From Streptomyces sp. H27-C3 (GTDB taxonomy: Bacteria; Actinomycetota; Actinomycetes; Streptomycetales; Streptomycetaceae): 49,892 bases of DNA. Under the pieces are notes generated by a model that did no database searches, was not told where the DNA came from, and worked only from the letters and a program-made list of their open reading frames with translations. Shown piece by piece: positions 24,591 to 32,012 of this stretch. The stretch is taken from positions 131,534 through 181,425 of the forward strand of contig NZ_JASITA010000015.1 in the NCBI RefSeq assembly GCF_030063415.1, in the 5' to 3' direction. Made by a program: the position numbers and the translations under genes. Position 1 is the stretch's first letter. Every line of letters begins with the position of its first letter.

Positions 24591-25590
24591 GTACCGGATG
24601 GGTGAAACCGTCACCCGCGGCCCAGCGGCCCGCCTCGGAGACAGCGAGAGCGGCCAGCCGCCCCCACTCGTTGCCCTGCGAGCCGGCGAGGTGCGGGGTG
24701 ATGGTGACGTTGTCGCAGTCCCACAGGGGGTGTTCGGGCGGCAGGGCCTCGGGGTCGGTGACGTCAAGGACGGCCCGGATCCGACGGTCCGTGAGTGCCT
24801 CGGTGAGCGCGTCCTGGTCGACCACGGCTCCGCGGGCGGTGTTGATGAGCACCGCGTCCGGTCGCATCGCGGCGATCAGCTCCCGGCTGACGAGCCCCTG
24901 GGTGGCGGGGAGCAGCGGAGTGTGGACGCTCACGACGTCGCTGCGCTCGAACAGTTCGCCGATGCCGACCCCCCGCACGCCGAGCGACGCGGCCTCCTCC
25001 TCGGTGACGTACGGGTCGTGCAGCAGCACCCTCAGGTCGTACGGGCGCAGCAGTTCCACGACTCTGCGCCCGATCAGCGAGGCGGAGAGAATGCCGACCG
25101 TGCGGCCGTAGTTGCCGATGTCGCGCGGGGTGCTCAGCCAGTCGTCCCGGTGGCGCGTGGCGCGGAACTCCCGGGCGCGTTCCAGGACGTGCTTGCCGCT
25201 GAGCAGGATCATGGCGACGGTGTACTCCGCGACGGGCAGCGCGTTGGCCGCGGCTGCCGAGGACACCTCGATGCCGCGTGCCCAGCACTCCTCGGTGATG
25301 TGGCCGCGCACCGAGCCCGCGGTGTGCACGACCGCGCGCAGCTGGGGCGCGGAGTCGAGCACATCGGCGTCGAGCGGCGGGCAGCCCCAGCCGGTGACCA
25401 GGACCTCCACGTCCCGCAGCACGGCACGGGCCCGCGCGGTGGTGAAATCGGCGATGACGGGCAGCGGTGCGAGGGCGCAGACCCGGCCGAGGGCGTCCAG
25501 GGCCGCGGCGTCGAACACGGCCGCCGCCGTGTCCGACGCCATGGCGAGGGCGGCACGCGGACGGGGGTCGCCACTGGCGGTGGTGGGCAT
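24562..25590 (-). CDS. D-isomer 2-hydroxyacid dehydrogenase
   Basis: A 342-residue NAD(P)-dependent dehydrogenase. Substrate domain about 1-120 and 300-342. Rossmann domain about 120-295 (YGRTVGILSASLIGRRVVEL, with GxLSASLIG in place of the usual GxGxxG). Catalytic residues: Arg in NTARGAVVDQDAL, Glu in PEALPPEHPLW and His in TITPHLAGSQGNE. These enzymes reduce or oxidise 2-hydroxy acids such as phosphoglycerate, glyoxylate or sugar-acid derivatives. The neighbouring sugar ABC permease relic suggests it once belonged to a carbohydrate operon. Confidence 0.9.
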   Translation of the reverse strand: MPTTASGDPRPRAALAMASDTAAAVFDAAALDALGRVCALAPLPVIADFTTARARAVLRDVEVLVTGWGCPPLDADVLDSAPQLRAVVHTAGSVRGHITEECWARGIEVSSAAAANALPVAEYTVAMILLSGKHVLERAREFRATRHRDDWLSTPRDIGNYGRTVGILSASLIGRRVVELLRPYDLRVLLHDPYVTEEEAASLGVRGVGIGELFERSDVVSVHTPLLPATQGLVSRELIAAMRPDAVLINTARGAVVDQDALTEALTDRRIRAVLDVTDPEALPPEHPLWDCDNVTITPHLAGSQGNEWGRLAALAVSEAGRWAAGDGFTHPVRRERLAYLA

Positions 25591-25657
25591 CTGTCTCCTG
25601 AGATGTCTGTGGCGGTACGTGTACGGGTGGGGCGGGGCGACTCCCGTCCCGGTCCTG

Positions 25658-25852
25658 CTACTTGACGGATCCCGCCGCGAGGCCCGACTTCCAGACCCGC
25701 TGGAGCAGGATGAAGGCGAGAACCAGCGGCAGCACCGCGAGAAGCGACCCCATGATCACGGCGGGGTAGTACTCGGGCGAGACGCTGGCCGAGCTGTTCC
25801 AGGCGTACAGGCCGAGGCTGATCGGATAGAGCTCCTGGCCGGAGAGCACCCC
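25658..25852 (-). pseudogene. Sugar ABC transporter permease, C-terminal relic
   Basis: About 65 codons ending at 25658 match the last segment of MalG/UgpE-type permeases: SGQELYPISLGLYAWNSSAS, then PEYYPAVIMGSLLAVLPLVL and LQRVWKSGLAAGSVK, the normal C-terminus. The EAA loop and the first five helices are gone; the sequence joins directly to the stop codon of the flavoprotein gene at 25853. It is the broken end of a former carbohydrate transport operon that continued into the hydroxyacid dehydrogenase. Confidence 0.85.
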
Positions 25853-27508
25853 CTAGCCGACCGCCTTCGCCGCGGCGCGGCCCGCCGTGCGCCCCGAGAA
25901 GAGGCAACCGCCGAGGAAGGTCCCTTCGAGCGAGCGGTATCCGTGCATCCCGCCGCCGCCGAACCCGGCCGCCTCGCCCGCCGCGTACACACCGGGCAGC
26001 GTGTCGGCGGCGTCGGTCAGCACCCGTGAGGACAGATCGGTCTCCAGGCCGCCGAGCGACTTGCGGGTGAGGATGTGCAGGCGCACGGCGATGAGCGGGC
26101 CCGCCTTGGGGTCGAGGATGCGGTGCGGCGCCACCGTACGGATGAGCTTGTCGCCCAGGTAGTTGCGGGCGCCCCGGATCGCCATCACCTGGAGGTCCTT
26201 GGTGAAGGTGTTGGTGATCTCCCGGTCGCGCGCGGTGATTTCGTGGCGCAGCGCGGCCTCGTCGATCAGCGGCTCCTTGGTGAGCGCGTTCATCCCGCGG
26301 ACCAGCGAGGCCAGGTCCTTCTCCACGACGAAGTCCGCGCCCTTGTCCATGAACGCCTTGACCGGGCCGGGTACGTCGGCCCGCGCCCGGCCGATGACAT
26401 CACGGATCGATTTGCCCGTCAGGTCCGGGTTCTGCTCGGAGCCCGAGAGCGCGAACTCCTTGCCGATGATCCGCTGGTCGAGGACGAACCAGGTGTAGTC
26501 GTAGCCGGTCTTCATGATGTGGTCGAGCGTGCCGAGGGTGTCGAAGCCGGGGAAGAGCGGCACGGGCAGCCGCTTGCCGGTGGCGTCGAACCACAGGGAC
26601 GAGGGGCCCGGCAGGATGCGGATGCCGTGCCTGGCCCAGATGGGGTTCCAGTTCTCGATGCCCTCGGTGTAGTGCCACATCCGGTCGCGGTTGACCATGC
26701 GGCCGCCGGCGCCCTCGGTGATGCCGAGCATCAGGCCGTCCACGTGCGCGGGCACGCCGGAGAGCATCGAGGCGGGCGGAGTACCCAGCCGCTGGGGCCA
26801 GTTGGCGCGTACGAGGTCGTGGTTGCCGCCGATGCCACCGGAGGTGACGATCACCGCCTGGGCCCTGAGCTCGAACTCGCCCGCCGTCTCACGGCTGCTG
26901 GCGACGCCCCGCCCGACGCCAGAGGGGGACAGGATCTCGCCAGTGACGGTGTCCACGGAGCCCGCGCTGCGGGCCAGGCCGGTGACGCGGTGGCGGAACT
27001 TCAGCTTGACGAGACCGCGGGCGACGCCGTCGCGCACCCGGCGCTCGAACGGCGCGACGAGGCCGGGCCCGGTGCCCCAGGTGATGTGGAAGCGTGGCAC
27101 GGAGTTGCCGTGCCCGTTGGCGTCGTACCCGCCGCGCTCGGCCCAGCCGACGACCGGGAAGAAGCGCACGCCCTGGCCGTGCAGCCAGGACCGCTTCTCC
27201 CCCGAGGCGAAGTCGACGTACGCCTCGGCCCACTTGCGCGGCCAGTGGTCCTCCTCACGGTCGAAGCCGGCCGTGCCGTGCCAGTCCTGGAGGGCCAGCT
27301 CCCGGCTGTCCTTGATCCGCATCCGGCGCTGCTCGGGGGAGCCGACGAAGAAGAGGCCGCCGAAGGACCAGTGCGCCTGGCCGCCGATGGACTGCTCGGG
27401 CTCCTGGTCGAGCAGGATCACCGTGCGGCCCGCGTCGACCAGTTCCGCGGTCGCTGCCAGGCCGGCGAGGCCCGCCCCGATCACGATCACATCAGCGTCG
27501 TACGCCAT
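25853..27508 (-). CDS. FAD-binding dehydrogenase (KSTD-like)
   Basis: A 551-residue flavoprotein of the FAD_binding_2 family, close to 3-ketosteroid dehydrogenases and fumarate-reductase-like enzymes. N-terminal dinucleotide motif VIVIGAGLAGLAATAEL (residues about 6-22), then the acidic ribose-binding strand (ILLDQE), IVTSGGIGGNHDLVR and the C-terminal FAD block GVYAAGEAAGFGGGGMHGYR. No signal peptide. It should catalyse desaturation or reduction of a cyclic or ketone substrate; steroid activity is only one option. The gene is complete; its TAG stop is immediately followed by the ABC permease relic. Confidence 0.87.
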   Translation of the reverse strand: MAYDADVIVIGAGLAGLAATAELVDAGRTVILLDQEPEQSIGGQAHWSFGGLFFVGSPEQRRMRIKDSRELALQDWHGTAGFDREEDHWPRKWAEAYVDFASGEKRSWLHGQGVRFFPVVGWAERGGYDANGHGNSVPRFHITWGTGPGLVAPFERRVRDGVARGLVKLKFRHRVTGLARSAGSVDTVTGEILSPSGVGRGVASSRETAGEFELRAQAVIVTSGGIGGNHDLVRANWPQRLGTPPASMLSGVPAHVDGLMLGITEGAGGRMVNRDRMWHYTEGIENWNPIWARHGIRILPGPSSLWFDATGKRLPVPLFPGFDTLGTLDHIMKTGYDYTWFVLDQRIIGKEFALSGSEQNPDLTGKSIRDVIGRARADVPGPVKAFMDKGADFVVEKDLASLVRGMNALTKEPLIDEAALRHEITARDREITNTFTKDLQVMAIRGARNYLGDKLIRTVAPHRILDPKAGPLIAVRLHILTRKSLGGLETDLSSRVLTDAADTLPGVYAAGEAAGFGGGGMHGYRSLEGTFLGGCLFSGRTAGRAAAKAVG

Positions 27509-27613
27509 GGTTTCCGTCCTTGCCGGGGCGAGTCGAGCGGGCAGTTACTCGTGCGTCCGATCTTCGGGACAGCCAGTCGAAGCGTCAACCGTTCGGGGTG
27601 TTGGATTGGTTCC

Positions 27614-28168
27614 ATGACGACCGACGGAACATCCGACCCCGCCGCTGAGATCCTCGACATCGTCGACGAGCACGACGAGGTCGTCGGGCAGGCCCCTCGC
27701 GGCGAGGCGTACGCGCGAGGCCTGCGGCACCGCTGCGTGTTCGTCCTCGCGCGGGACGGTGAGGGGCGGTACTTCGTGCACCGCAGGACGCCGGTGAAGC
27801 TGGTCTTCCCCTCGCTGTACGACATGTTCGTGGGCGGGGTCGTCGGCGCGGGCGAGTCGTACGACGAAGCGGCGCTGCGCGAGGCGGAGGAGGAGCTCGG
27901 TGTCAGCGGGCTGCCCCGGCCCGTACCGCTGCTGAAGTTCCTCTACGAGAGCCGCGACGGCGCGCGGACCTGGTGGTCGTACGTGTATGAGGTGCGCTGC
28001 GAGCTTCCGGTGAATCCGCAGGCGGAGGAGGTCGCCTGGCACACCTTCCTGTCCGCTGCGGAGCTGGAGGAGCGGCTCGGCGTGTGGGAGTGGGTGCCGG
28101 ACGGGCTCGCCGCGTGGGAGCGGGTGCGGGCGATTCGCGCGAGCTGGGCGAAGACCGGCGGCCGGTAG
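27614..28168 (+). CDS. Nudix hydrolase
   Basis: A 184-residue Nudix-fold hydrolase. The Nudix box is clear: GGVVGAGESYDEAALREAEE then ELGVS (residues about 77-101, pattern G-x5-E-x7-REUxEExGU). The N-terminal part (ILDIVDEHDEVVGQAPRGEA, RHRCVFVL) and the His/Arg pattern resemble the isopentenyl-diphosphate isomerase-like and YfcD groups. The start at 27614 (MTTDGTSDP) fits family length; the longer frame upstream overlaps the flavoprotein promoter. Substrate not predictable. The DUF202 genes follow within 11 nt. Confidence 0.9.
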   Translation: MTTDGTSDPAAEILDIVDEHDEVVGQAPRGEAYARGLRHRCVFVLARDGEGRYFVHRRTPVKLVFPSLYDMFVGGVVGAGESYDEAALREAEEELGVSGLPRPVPLLKFLYESRDGARTWWSYVYEVRCELPVNPQAEEVAWHTFLSAAELEERLGVWEWVPDGLAAWERVRAIRASWAKTGGR

Positions 28169-28178
28169 GGTGCGGCGC

Positions 28179-28574
28179 GTGATCGACTTCGTGCGGAGCC
28201 TGCGGCTGTGGTTCGCTCCGCAGCGCATCAAGGAAGAGGGCGAGACCCCCGACTACCGCTTCTCGCTGGCCAATGAACGCACCTTCCTGGCCTGGATCCG
28301 CACGGCTCTCGCCCTGATCGGCGGCGGCTTCGCCGTCGATCAGTTCCTGCCGGACCTGCCCCGGGCCGTCGGGGCGACCATGGCGCTCGGGCTGCTGGTC
28401 GCCGGTGTGCTGTGCGCGCTGCGGGCGGTGAACCACTGGATGCGCTGCGAGCGGGCGATGCGGCGGGGCGACGACCTTCCGGTGTCGCGCTTTCCGACCC
28501 TGCTGAGCCTGGTGGTGGCCGTTGTCGCGGTGGCGATGGTGGTGGTCGTCGTCTTCGGCTGGGAGGGCAAGTGA
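28179..28574 (+). CDS. YidH/DUF202 membrane protein
   Basis: A 131-residue inner-membrane protein of the DUF202 (YidH) family: the family motif YRFSLANERTFLAWIRTALA (residues about 25-44), then two further hydrophobic helices. GTG at 28179 is preferred over GTG at 28170 because GGTAGGG is 8 nt upstream and the family usually begins VIDFVR. Its TGA overlaps the GTG of the next DUF202 gene, so the two are translated together and probably form a hetero-oligomer. Function unknown in the whole family. Confidence 0.87.
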   Translation: MIDFVRSLRLWFAPQRIKEEGETPDYRFSLANERTFLAWIRTALALIGGGFAVDQFLPDLPRAVGATMALGLLVAGVLCALRAVNHWMRCERAMRRGDDLPVSRFPTLLSLVVAVVAVAMVVVVVFGWEGK

Positions 28575-28906
28575 CCGCGTCTGCCACCGCGTCGTCCGTT
28601 CCCGCCCGGGACCCCGGCCTTCAGCCGGAGCGGACCAGGCTGGCCTGGCGGCGTACGACGCTCTCCTGCACGGTGGTGGCCGTGCTGGCGGGCCGGCAGG
28701 CGGCGGTCGAGCAGTTCACCGTGGCCTCGGTGGTCGCGATGGCACTGACGGCGTTCGTCTGGCTGGGCTTCCTGGGGGTCGCCCATCGGCGGATGCGGGC
28801 GGTGGGCAGCAGCCCGCGTCCGGAGCCGATGTCCGTGCGGGCTGCGATGACCGCGGTGGCCTGCACAGTTGCCCTGGCGGGGTTCGCGGTGGCGATGGTG
28901 GGGTGA
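28571..28906 (+). CDS. DUF202 membrane protein
   Basis: A 111-residue second DUF202 protein, with the family motif in the form LQPERTRLAWRRTTLSCTVV (residues about 17-36) and two more membrane helices (about 50-70 and 91-110). It overlaps the preceding YidH gene by 4 nt. Paired DUF202 genes are common in actinobacteria; the role is unknown. Confidence 0.85.
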   Translation: MTASATASSVPARDPGLQPERTRLAWRRTTLSCTVVAVLAGRQAAVEQFTVASVVAMALTAFVWLGFLGVAHRRMRAVGSSPRPEPMSVRAAMTAVACTVALAGFAVAMVG

Positions 28907-29004
28907 GGGGAGTGGGGGCGGGTGCGGAACCGTGGGCGGGTTGCCTGCGGCGCTGTTCCCCTACCCGCCCCTTCCCGAACTGGGGCTCCGCCCCAGACCC
29001 CGGT

Positions 29005-29222
29005 CCTCAAACGCCGGACGGGCTGAAGTGGGCGGGGTGTTGAAAACGCGGGGCGGCCCCACGCGTTGGTCCCGGTCCTCGAACGCCCGGACGGGCTGAA
29101 ATGGGCCGGGGACGGGGCAGCTTGGCCTCCGGCCTCGGCTTCGCCCCTCCGGACGGGCCGAACCGGACGGGGCGAAGGTGCGCAGTATCCGCAAAGAATT
29201 CAGCCCGTCCGGCGCTTGAGGA
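29005..29222. repeat. Dispersed CGGACGGGCTGAA repeat cluster
   Basis: CAAACGCCGGACGGGCTGAA occurs near 29005, a variant GAACGCCCGGACGGGCTGAA near 29080, and the inverted form TTCAGCCCGTCCGGCGCTTG near 29200. The same unit forms the hairpin at 34291-34353. The unit recurs widely in streptomycete intergenic regions (known to me); opposite-facing copies make strong hairpins. Confidence 0.7.
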
Positions 29223-29345
29223 CACGCCCGAAAGGCGTCCGGCCGGGGGCTCGCCCCCACCGCGCGGCGGCAACCGCGCAATGTCACGGCGGAAGGGGCG
29301 GGGTGGGGAACAAGCCCCGCGCAGCGGCTCCGCCTAGGAGTGTCC

Positions 29346-29442
29346 TGAAGATCTTAAAATCACGCCCGTATTACACCAGTTCGACGGGATTGGCATTTAC
29401 TGGCAATCCGGGGTGATCCGGGCGGCCGGAGCAAGATCTTCA
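29346..29442. repeat. 97-bp segment with TGAAGATCTT inverted ends
   Basis: TGAAGATCTT (29346-29355) is mirrored exactly by AAGATCTTCA (29433-29442). The interior is lower in GC than its surroundings and holds GGATTGGC...GCAATCC, a possible inner stem. It lies directly before the stop of the quinone reductase gene. It may be a tiny inverted-repeat element or a structured 3' UTR. Confidence 0.45.
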
Positions 29443-29450
29443 TCGGCCTT

Positions 29451-30383
29451 CTAGCCCGCGTCCATCGTCACCACGATCTTGCCCCGCGTGCGCCCCTGCT
29501 CATTGAGCCGGTGCGCCTCCGCCGCCTGCTCCAGCGGGAACACCCGGTCCACGTGGACGGTGATGACGCCCTCGTCCGCCAGCTCGCCCAGCTTCCGCAG
29601 ATCGCCCGCGTCGGGCCGTACGAACACATAGTGTCCGCCGTGTTCGGTGACCGAACCGTCCGCGATCGAGGCCAGTCGGCCGCCCTCGGTGAGCAGCTCG
29701 ACCGAGGCCTTGAGCGCGTCGCCGCCCACCGTGTCGAACGCCGCGTCGACACCGCCGGGTGCCAGGGCCCGTACCCGGCCCACCAGTCCGTCGCCGTACG
29801 TCACCGGCTCCGCACCCAGCTTCCGCAGATGGTCGTGGTTGCGCTCGCTCGCCGTGCCGATCACGCGGGCCCCCGCGTGCCGGGCGATCTGCACCGCGAG
29901 GGAGCCCACACCGCCCGCCGCCGCGTGCACCAGCACCGTGTCTCCCTTGCGCACCTCCAGTGCCCCGTGCAGCACCTGGTAGGCGGTGAGCCCGGCCAGC
30001 GGCAGCCCGGCGGCCTCCTCGAAGCTCAGGCTCGCGGGCTTGGGGGCGAGGGTGCGAATGGGGGCGGCGACGAGTTCGGCGAAGGTGCCGCGGGAGAGGA
30101 AGTCCTCGCGTACGTACCCGATGACCTCGTCACCGACGGCGAACTCCGTCACTGACGGGCCCGGCTGGACGACGACTCCGGACACGTCCCAGCCGGGGAT
30201 CACCGGGAAGACGGCGTCGAGCGCGCCGTCGAGATAGCCCTGGCGGCACTTCCAGTCGACCGGGTTGACGGCCGCTGCACGCACCTTCACCAGGACGGAA
30301 TCGGGCCCGACCTTGGGGTCGGGGCGCTCGCCGTATTCGAGGACATCGGAGCCGCCGTAGCGGGAGTAACTGATCGCCTTCAT
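29451..30383 (-). CDS. NADPH:quinone reductase-type dehydrogenase
   Basis: A 310-residue medium-chain dehydrogenase without zinc ligands, of the zeta-crystallin/quinone-reductase class. GroES-like domain about 1-120 (VRAAAVNPVDWKCRQGYLDG, PGWDVSGVV). NADPH-binding motif HAAAGGVGSLAVQIARHAGA (about 150-169). The C-terminal part returns to the GroES fold (FPLEQAAEAHRLNEQGRTRG, then KIVVTMD). The start at 30383 (MKAISYSRYG) is canonical for the family; the longer frame is promoter sequence. It likely reduces quinones or enones. Confidence 0.9.
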   Translation of the reverse strand: MKAISYSRYGGSDVLEYGERPDPKVGPDSVLVKVRAAAVNPVDWKCRQGYLDGALDAVFPVIPGWDVSGVVVQPGPSVTEFAVGDEVIGYVREDFLSRGTFAELVAAPIRTLAPKPASLSFEEAAGLPLAGLTAYQVLHGALEVRKGDTVLVHAAAGGVGSLAVQIARHAGARVIGTASERNHDHLRKLGAEPVTYGDGLVGRVRALAPGGVDAAFDTVGGDALKASVELLTEGGRLASIADGSVTEHGGHYVFVRPDAGDLRKLGELADEGVITVHVDRVFPLEQAAEAHRLNEQGRTRGKIVVTMDAG

Positions 30384-30553
30384 GCCTACGACCCTCCGCG
30401 CAGCCCGGCCCCCGCGCAAGCCGAAGCGGAAAACGGTGGGTCACGCGTGCGGAACGGCACCCGGGCCACGGTGCGGTATCGGGATCAACCAGCCATTCAG
30501 GACTAGCCTGGGAAGAGTAACGGAGCATCCACATCGCACCAGAGGTGAACGTC

Positions 30554-30850
30554 ATGACCGTCCTCCACCAGGAGCACCCGACCCACGAGCACGTGCACGG
30601 TCCGGCCTGCGGGCACGCCCAGGTCCCGCACGGCGACCACCTCGACTACGCGCACGACGGTCACATGCACCGGGAGCACTCCGGGCACTGGGACGAGTGC
30701 GAGTCCACGGACCACGTCACGCACGGCGGGCACGGCCACGCGCACGGGGAGAACTGCGGCCACCCCGCGGTCGCGCACGGTGACCACGTCGACTACGTCC
30801 ACGACGGCCACCGGCACGCCGCCCACGAGGGGCACTGGGACGACCACTGA
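30554..30850 (+). CDS. Histidine-rich duplicated small protein
   Basis: A 98-residue protein with 27 histidines, made of two related halves: CGHAQVPHGDHLDYAHDGHM plus REHSGHWDEC, and CGHPAVAHGDHVDYVHDGHR plus AAHEGHWDDH. Each half has one Cys after the HG motif (GPACGH and GENCGH). This composition suggests binding of Zn, Ni, Cu or Co, either as a metal store or as a chaperone; homologues of this type occur in many streptomycetes, to my knowledge uncharacterised. No signal peptide. The start ATG at 30554 follows AGAGGTG. It stands before an MBL gene, whose metal it might serve (inference). Confidence 0.8.
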   Translation: MTVLHQEHPTHEHVHGPACGHAQVPHGDHLDYAHDGHMHREHSGHWDECESTDHVTHGGHGHAHGENCGHPAVAHGDHVDYVHDGHRHAAHEGHWDDH

Positions 30851-30907
30851 CCCACCGGGTACCCATGCCCCCCCTTCCCCCGGGTCCGCGGCGACTGGCA
30901 GGCTCTC

Positions 30908-30960
30908 ATCGACCAGTTCGACCGGATTGATCAGCTCGACCGGATCGATCAGCTCGCCGC
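30908..30960 (+). repeat. 18-bp tandem repeat, about 3 units
   Basis: Units ATCGACCAGTTCGACCGG (30908-30925), ATTGATCAGCTCGACCGG (30926-30943) and ATCGATCAGCTCGCCGC (30944-30960) stand in the leader region of the MBL gene at 31006. One plus frame reads IDQFDRIDQLDRIDQL, but it lacks a good start. Confidence 0.6.
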
Positions 30961-31005
30961 AGTCCGCTCGGTTCGCCGAGCCGACCCCGACCCGGGGGAA
31001 CTCCC

Positions 31006-31917
31006 ATGCCTGCCACGGATCCGTACACCGTCCGGCTCGCGCCGCACGTACACGCCTACGTCCAGCCGGACGGCGGCTGGTGCCTGAACAACGCGGGGTT
31101 CGTCAGTGACGGCGAGTCCACCCTGCTGGTGGACACCGCGGCCACCGAGCGCCGCGCGCACGCGCTGCGCGCGGCGCTGCTGGAAACCGGGGTGCCGCTC
31201 CCCCGCACCGTCGTCAATACGCACCACCACGGCGACCACACCTACGGCAACAGCGTCTTCCTGCCCGAGGCCACCGTCGTCGGGCACGACACCTGCCGCA
31301 CCGAGGTTCTGGCAGTCGGGCACCAACTCCACCTGATGTGGCCGCAGAACGACTTCGGGGACATCACCATCACCGCCCCCACCCTCACCTACAGCGAGCG
31401 CCTCACCGTCCATGTCGGCGGGACCGAGGTGTGGCTGATCCACCCCGGCGTCGCGCACACCACCGGCGATTCGGTCGTCCACCTGCCGGAGCACGGGATC
31501 GTCTTCACCGGCGACCTGGTCTTCCAGGGCGCCACGCCCTTCGTCCCGATGGGGTCCCTGAGCGGCTCGCTGCACGCGCTCGACCTGCTGCGCTCACTGG
31601 ACGCGAGCACGGTCGTGCCGGGCCACGGGCCGATCACCGATCCGTCGGCGTACGACGCGACAGAGCGCTATCTGCGGTATGTCGCCGAGCTCGCCGAGGC
31701 CGGTCACACCAAGGGGCTCACCCCGCTGGAGACGGCGAAGCAGGCGGATCTGGGGGAGTTCGCCGAGCTGCGCGAGAGCGAGCGGCTCGTCGCGAACCTG
31801 CACCGCGCCTACGCCGAGCTGGACGGCCTGCCGCCGGGCTCGCCGCTCGATCCGGTGGCCGTCTTCACCGACATGGCGGTCATGAACGGCGGCCTGCCGG
31901 TCGCCTGTCACGCGTGA
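31006..31917 (+). CDS. MBL-fold metallo-hydrolase
   Basis: A 303-residue metallo-beta-lactamase-fold enzyme, larger than the mycothiol-linked one. Metal ligands: NTHHHGDHTYGNS (residue about 67), HPGVAHTTGDS (about 147), VFTGDLVF (about 168) and VPGHGPIT (about 205). The C-terminal helical extension (about 215-303) resembles quinohemoprotein-amine-dehydrogenase-associated or cyclase-like MBL proteins of the SoxH/YflN type. The substrate is not known. The gene is preceded by a His-rich protein gene and the 18-bp tandem repeat. Confidence 0.85.
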   Translation: MPATDPYTVRLAPHVHAYVQPDGGWCLNNAGFVSDGESTLLVDTAATERRAHALRAALLETGVPLPRTVVNTHHHGDHTYGNSVFLPEATVVGHDTCRTEVLAVGHQLHLMWPQNDFGDITITAPTLTYSERLTVHVGGTEVWLIHPGVAHTTGDSVVHLPEHGIVFTGDLVFQGATPFVPMGSLSGSLHALDLLRSLDASTVVPGHGPITDPSAYDATERYLRYVAELAEAGHTKGLTPLETAKQADLGEFAELRESERLVANLHRAYAELDGLPPGSPLDPVAVFTDMAVMNGGLPVACHA

Positions 31918-31951
31918 TTCCGGTCTCGGGGCGCGTCGGCGCGCTGGACTG

Positions 31952-31970
31952 CATACCGACTGGTCGGCAT
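31952..31970. promoter_or_regulatory. TetR operator before the phosphotransferase-ACAD operon
   Basis: CATACCGACTGGTCGGCAT contains the perfect inverted repeat CCGAC-TG-GTCGG, 43 bp upstream of the start at 32013. The 13-mer CATACCGACTGGT recurs identically 41 bp upstream of the SDR gene (37492-37504, other strand). The local TetR (34407-35000) is the obvious binder. Confidence 0.7.
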
Positions 31971-32012
31971 GATGAGGGTGCGACGTACTAAACGCCCTCG
32001 GAGGTGCAGTCC

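Larger units (their letters stand above)
28907..29450. other. 544-bp intergenic stretch rich in repeats
   Basis: No supportable gene. It holds several copies of the streptomycete repeat CGCCGGACGGGCTGAA in both orientations (about 29005-29025, 29077-29100, and inverted 29200-29222), a GC-clamped hairpin tract (about 29230-29335), and an AT-richer segment with inverted ends (29346-29442). Both flanking genes end towards it, so part of it works as a terminator region. Confidence 0.6.

Noticed and set aside
30908..30960. CRISPR-like array
   Set aside because: The units are contiguous without spacers and no cas gene is in the window; it is a simple tandem repeat.
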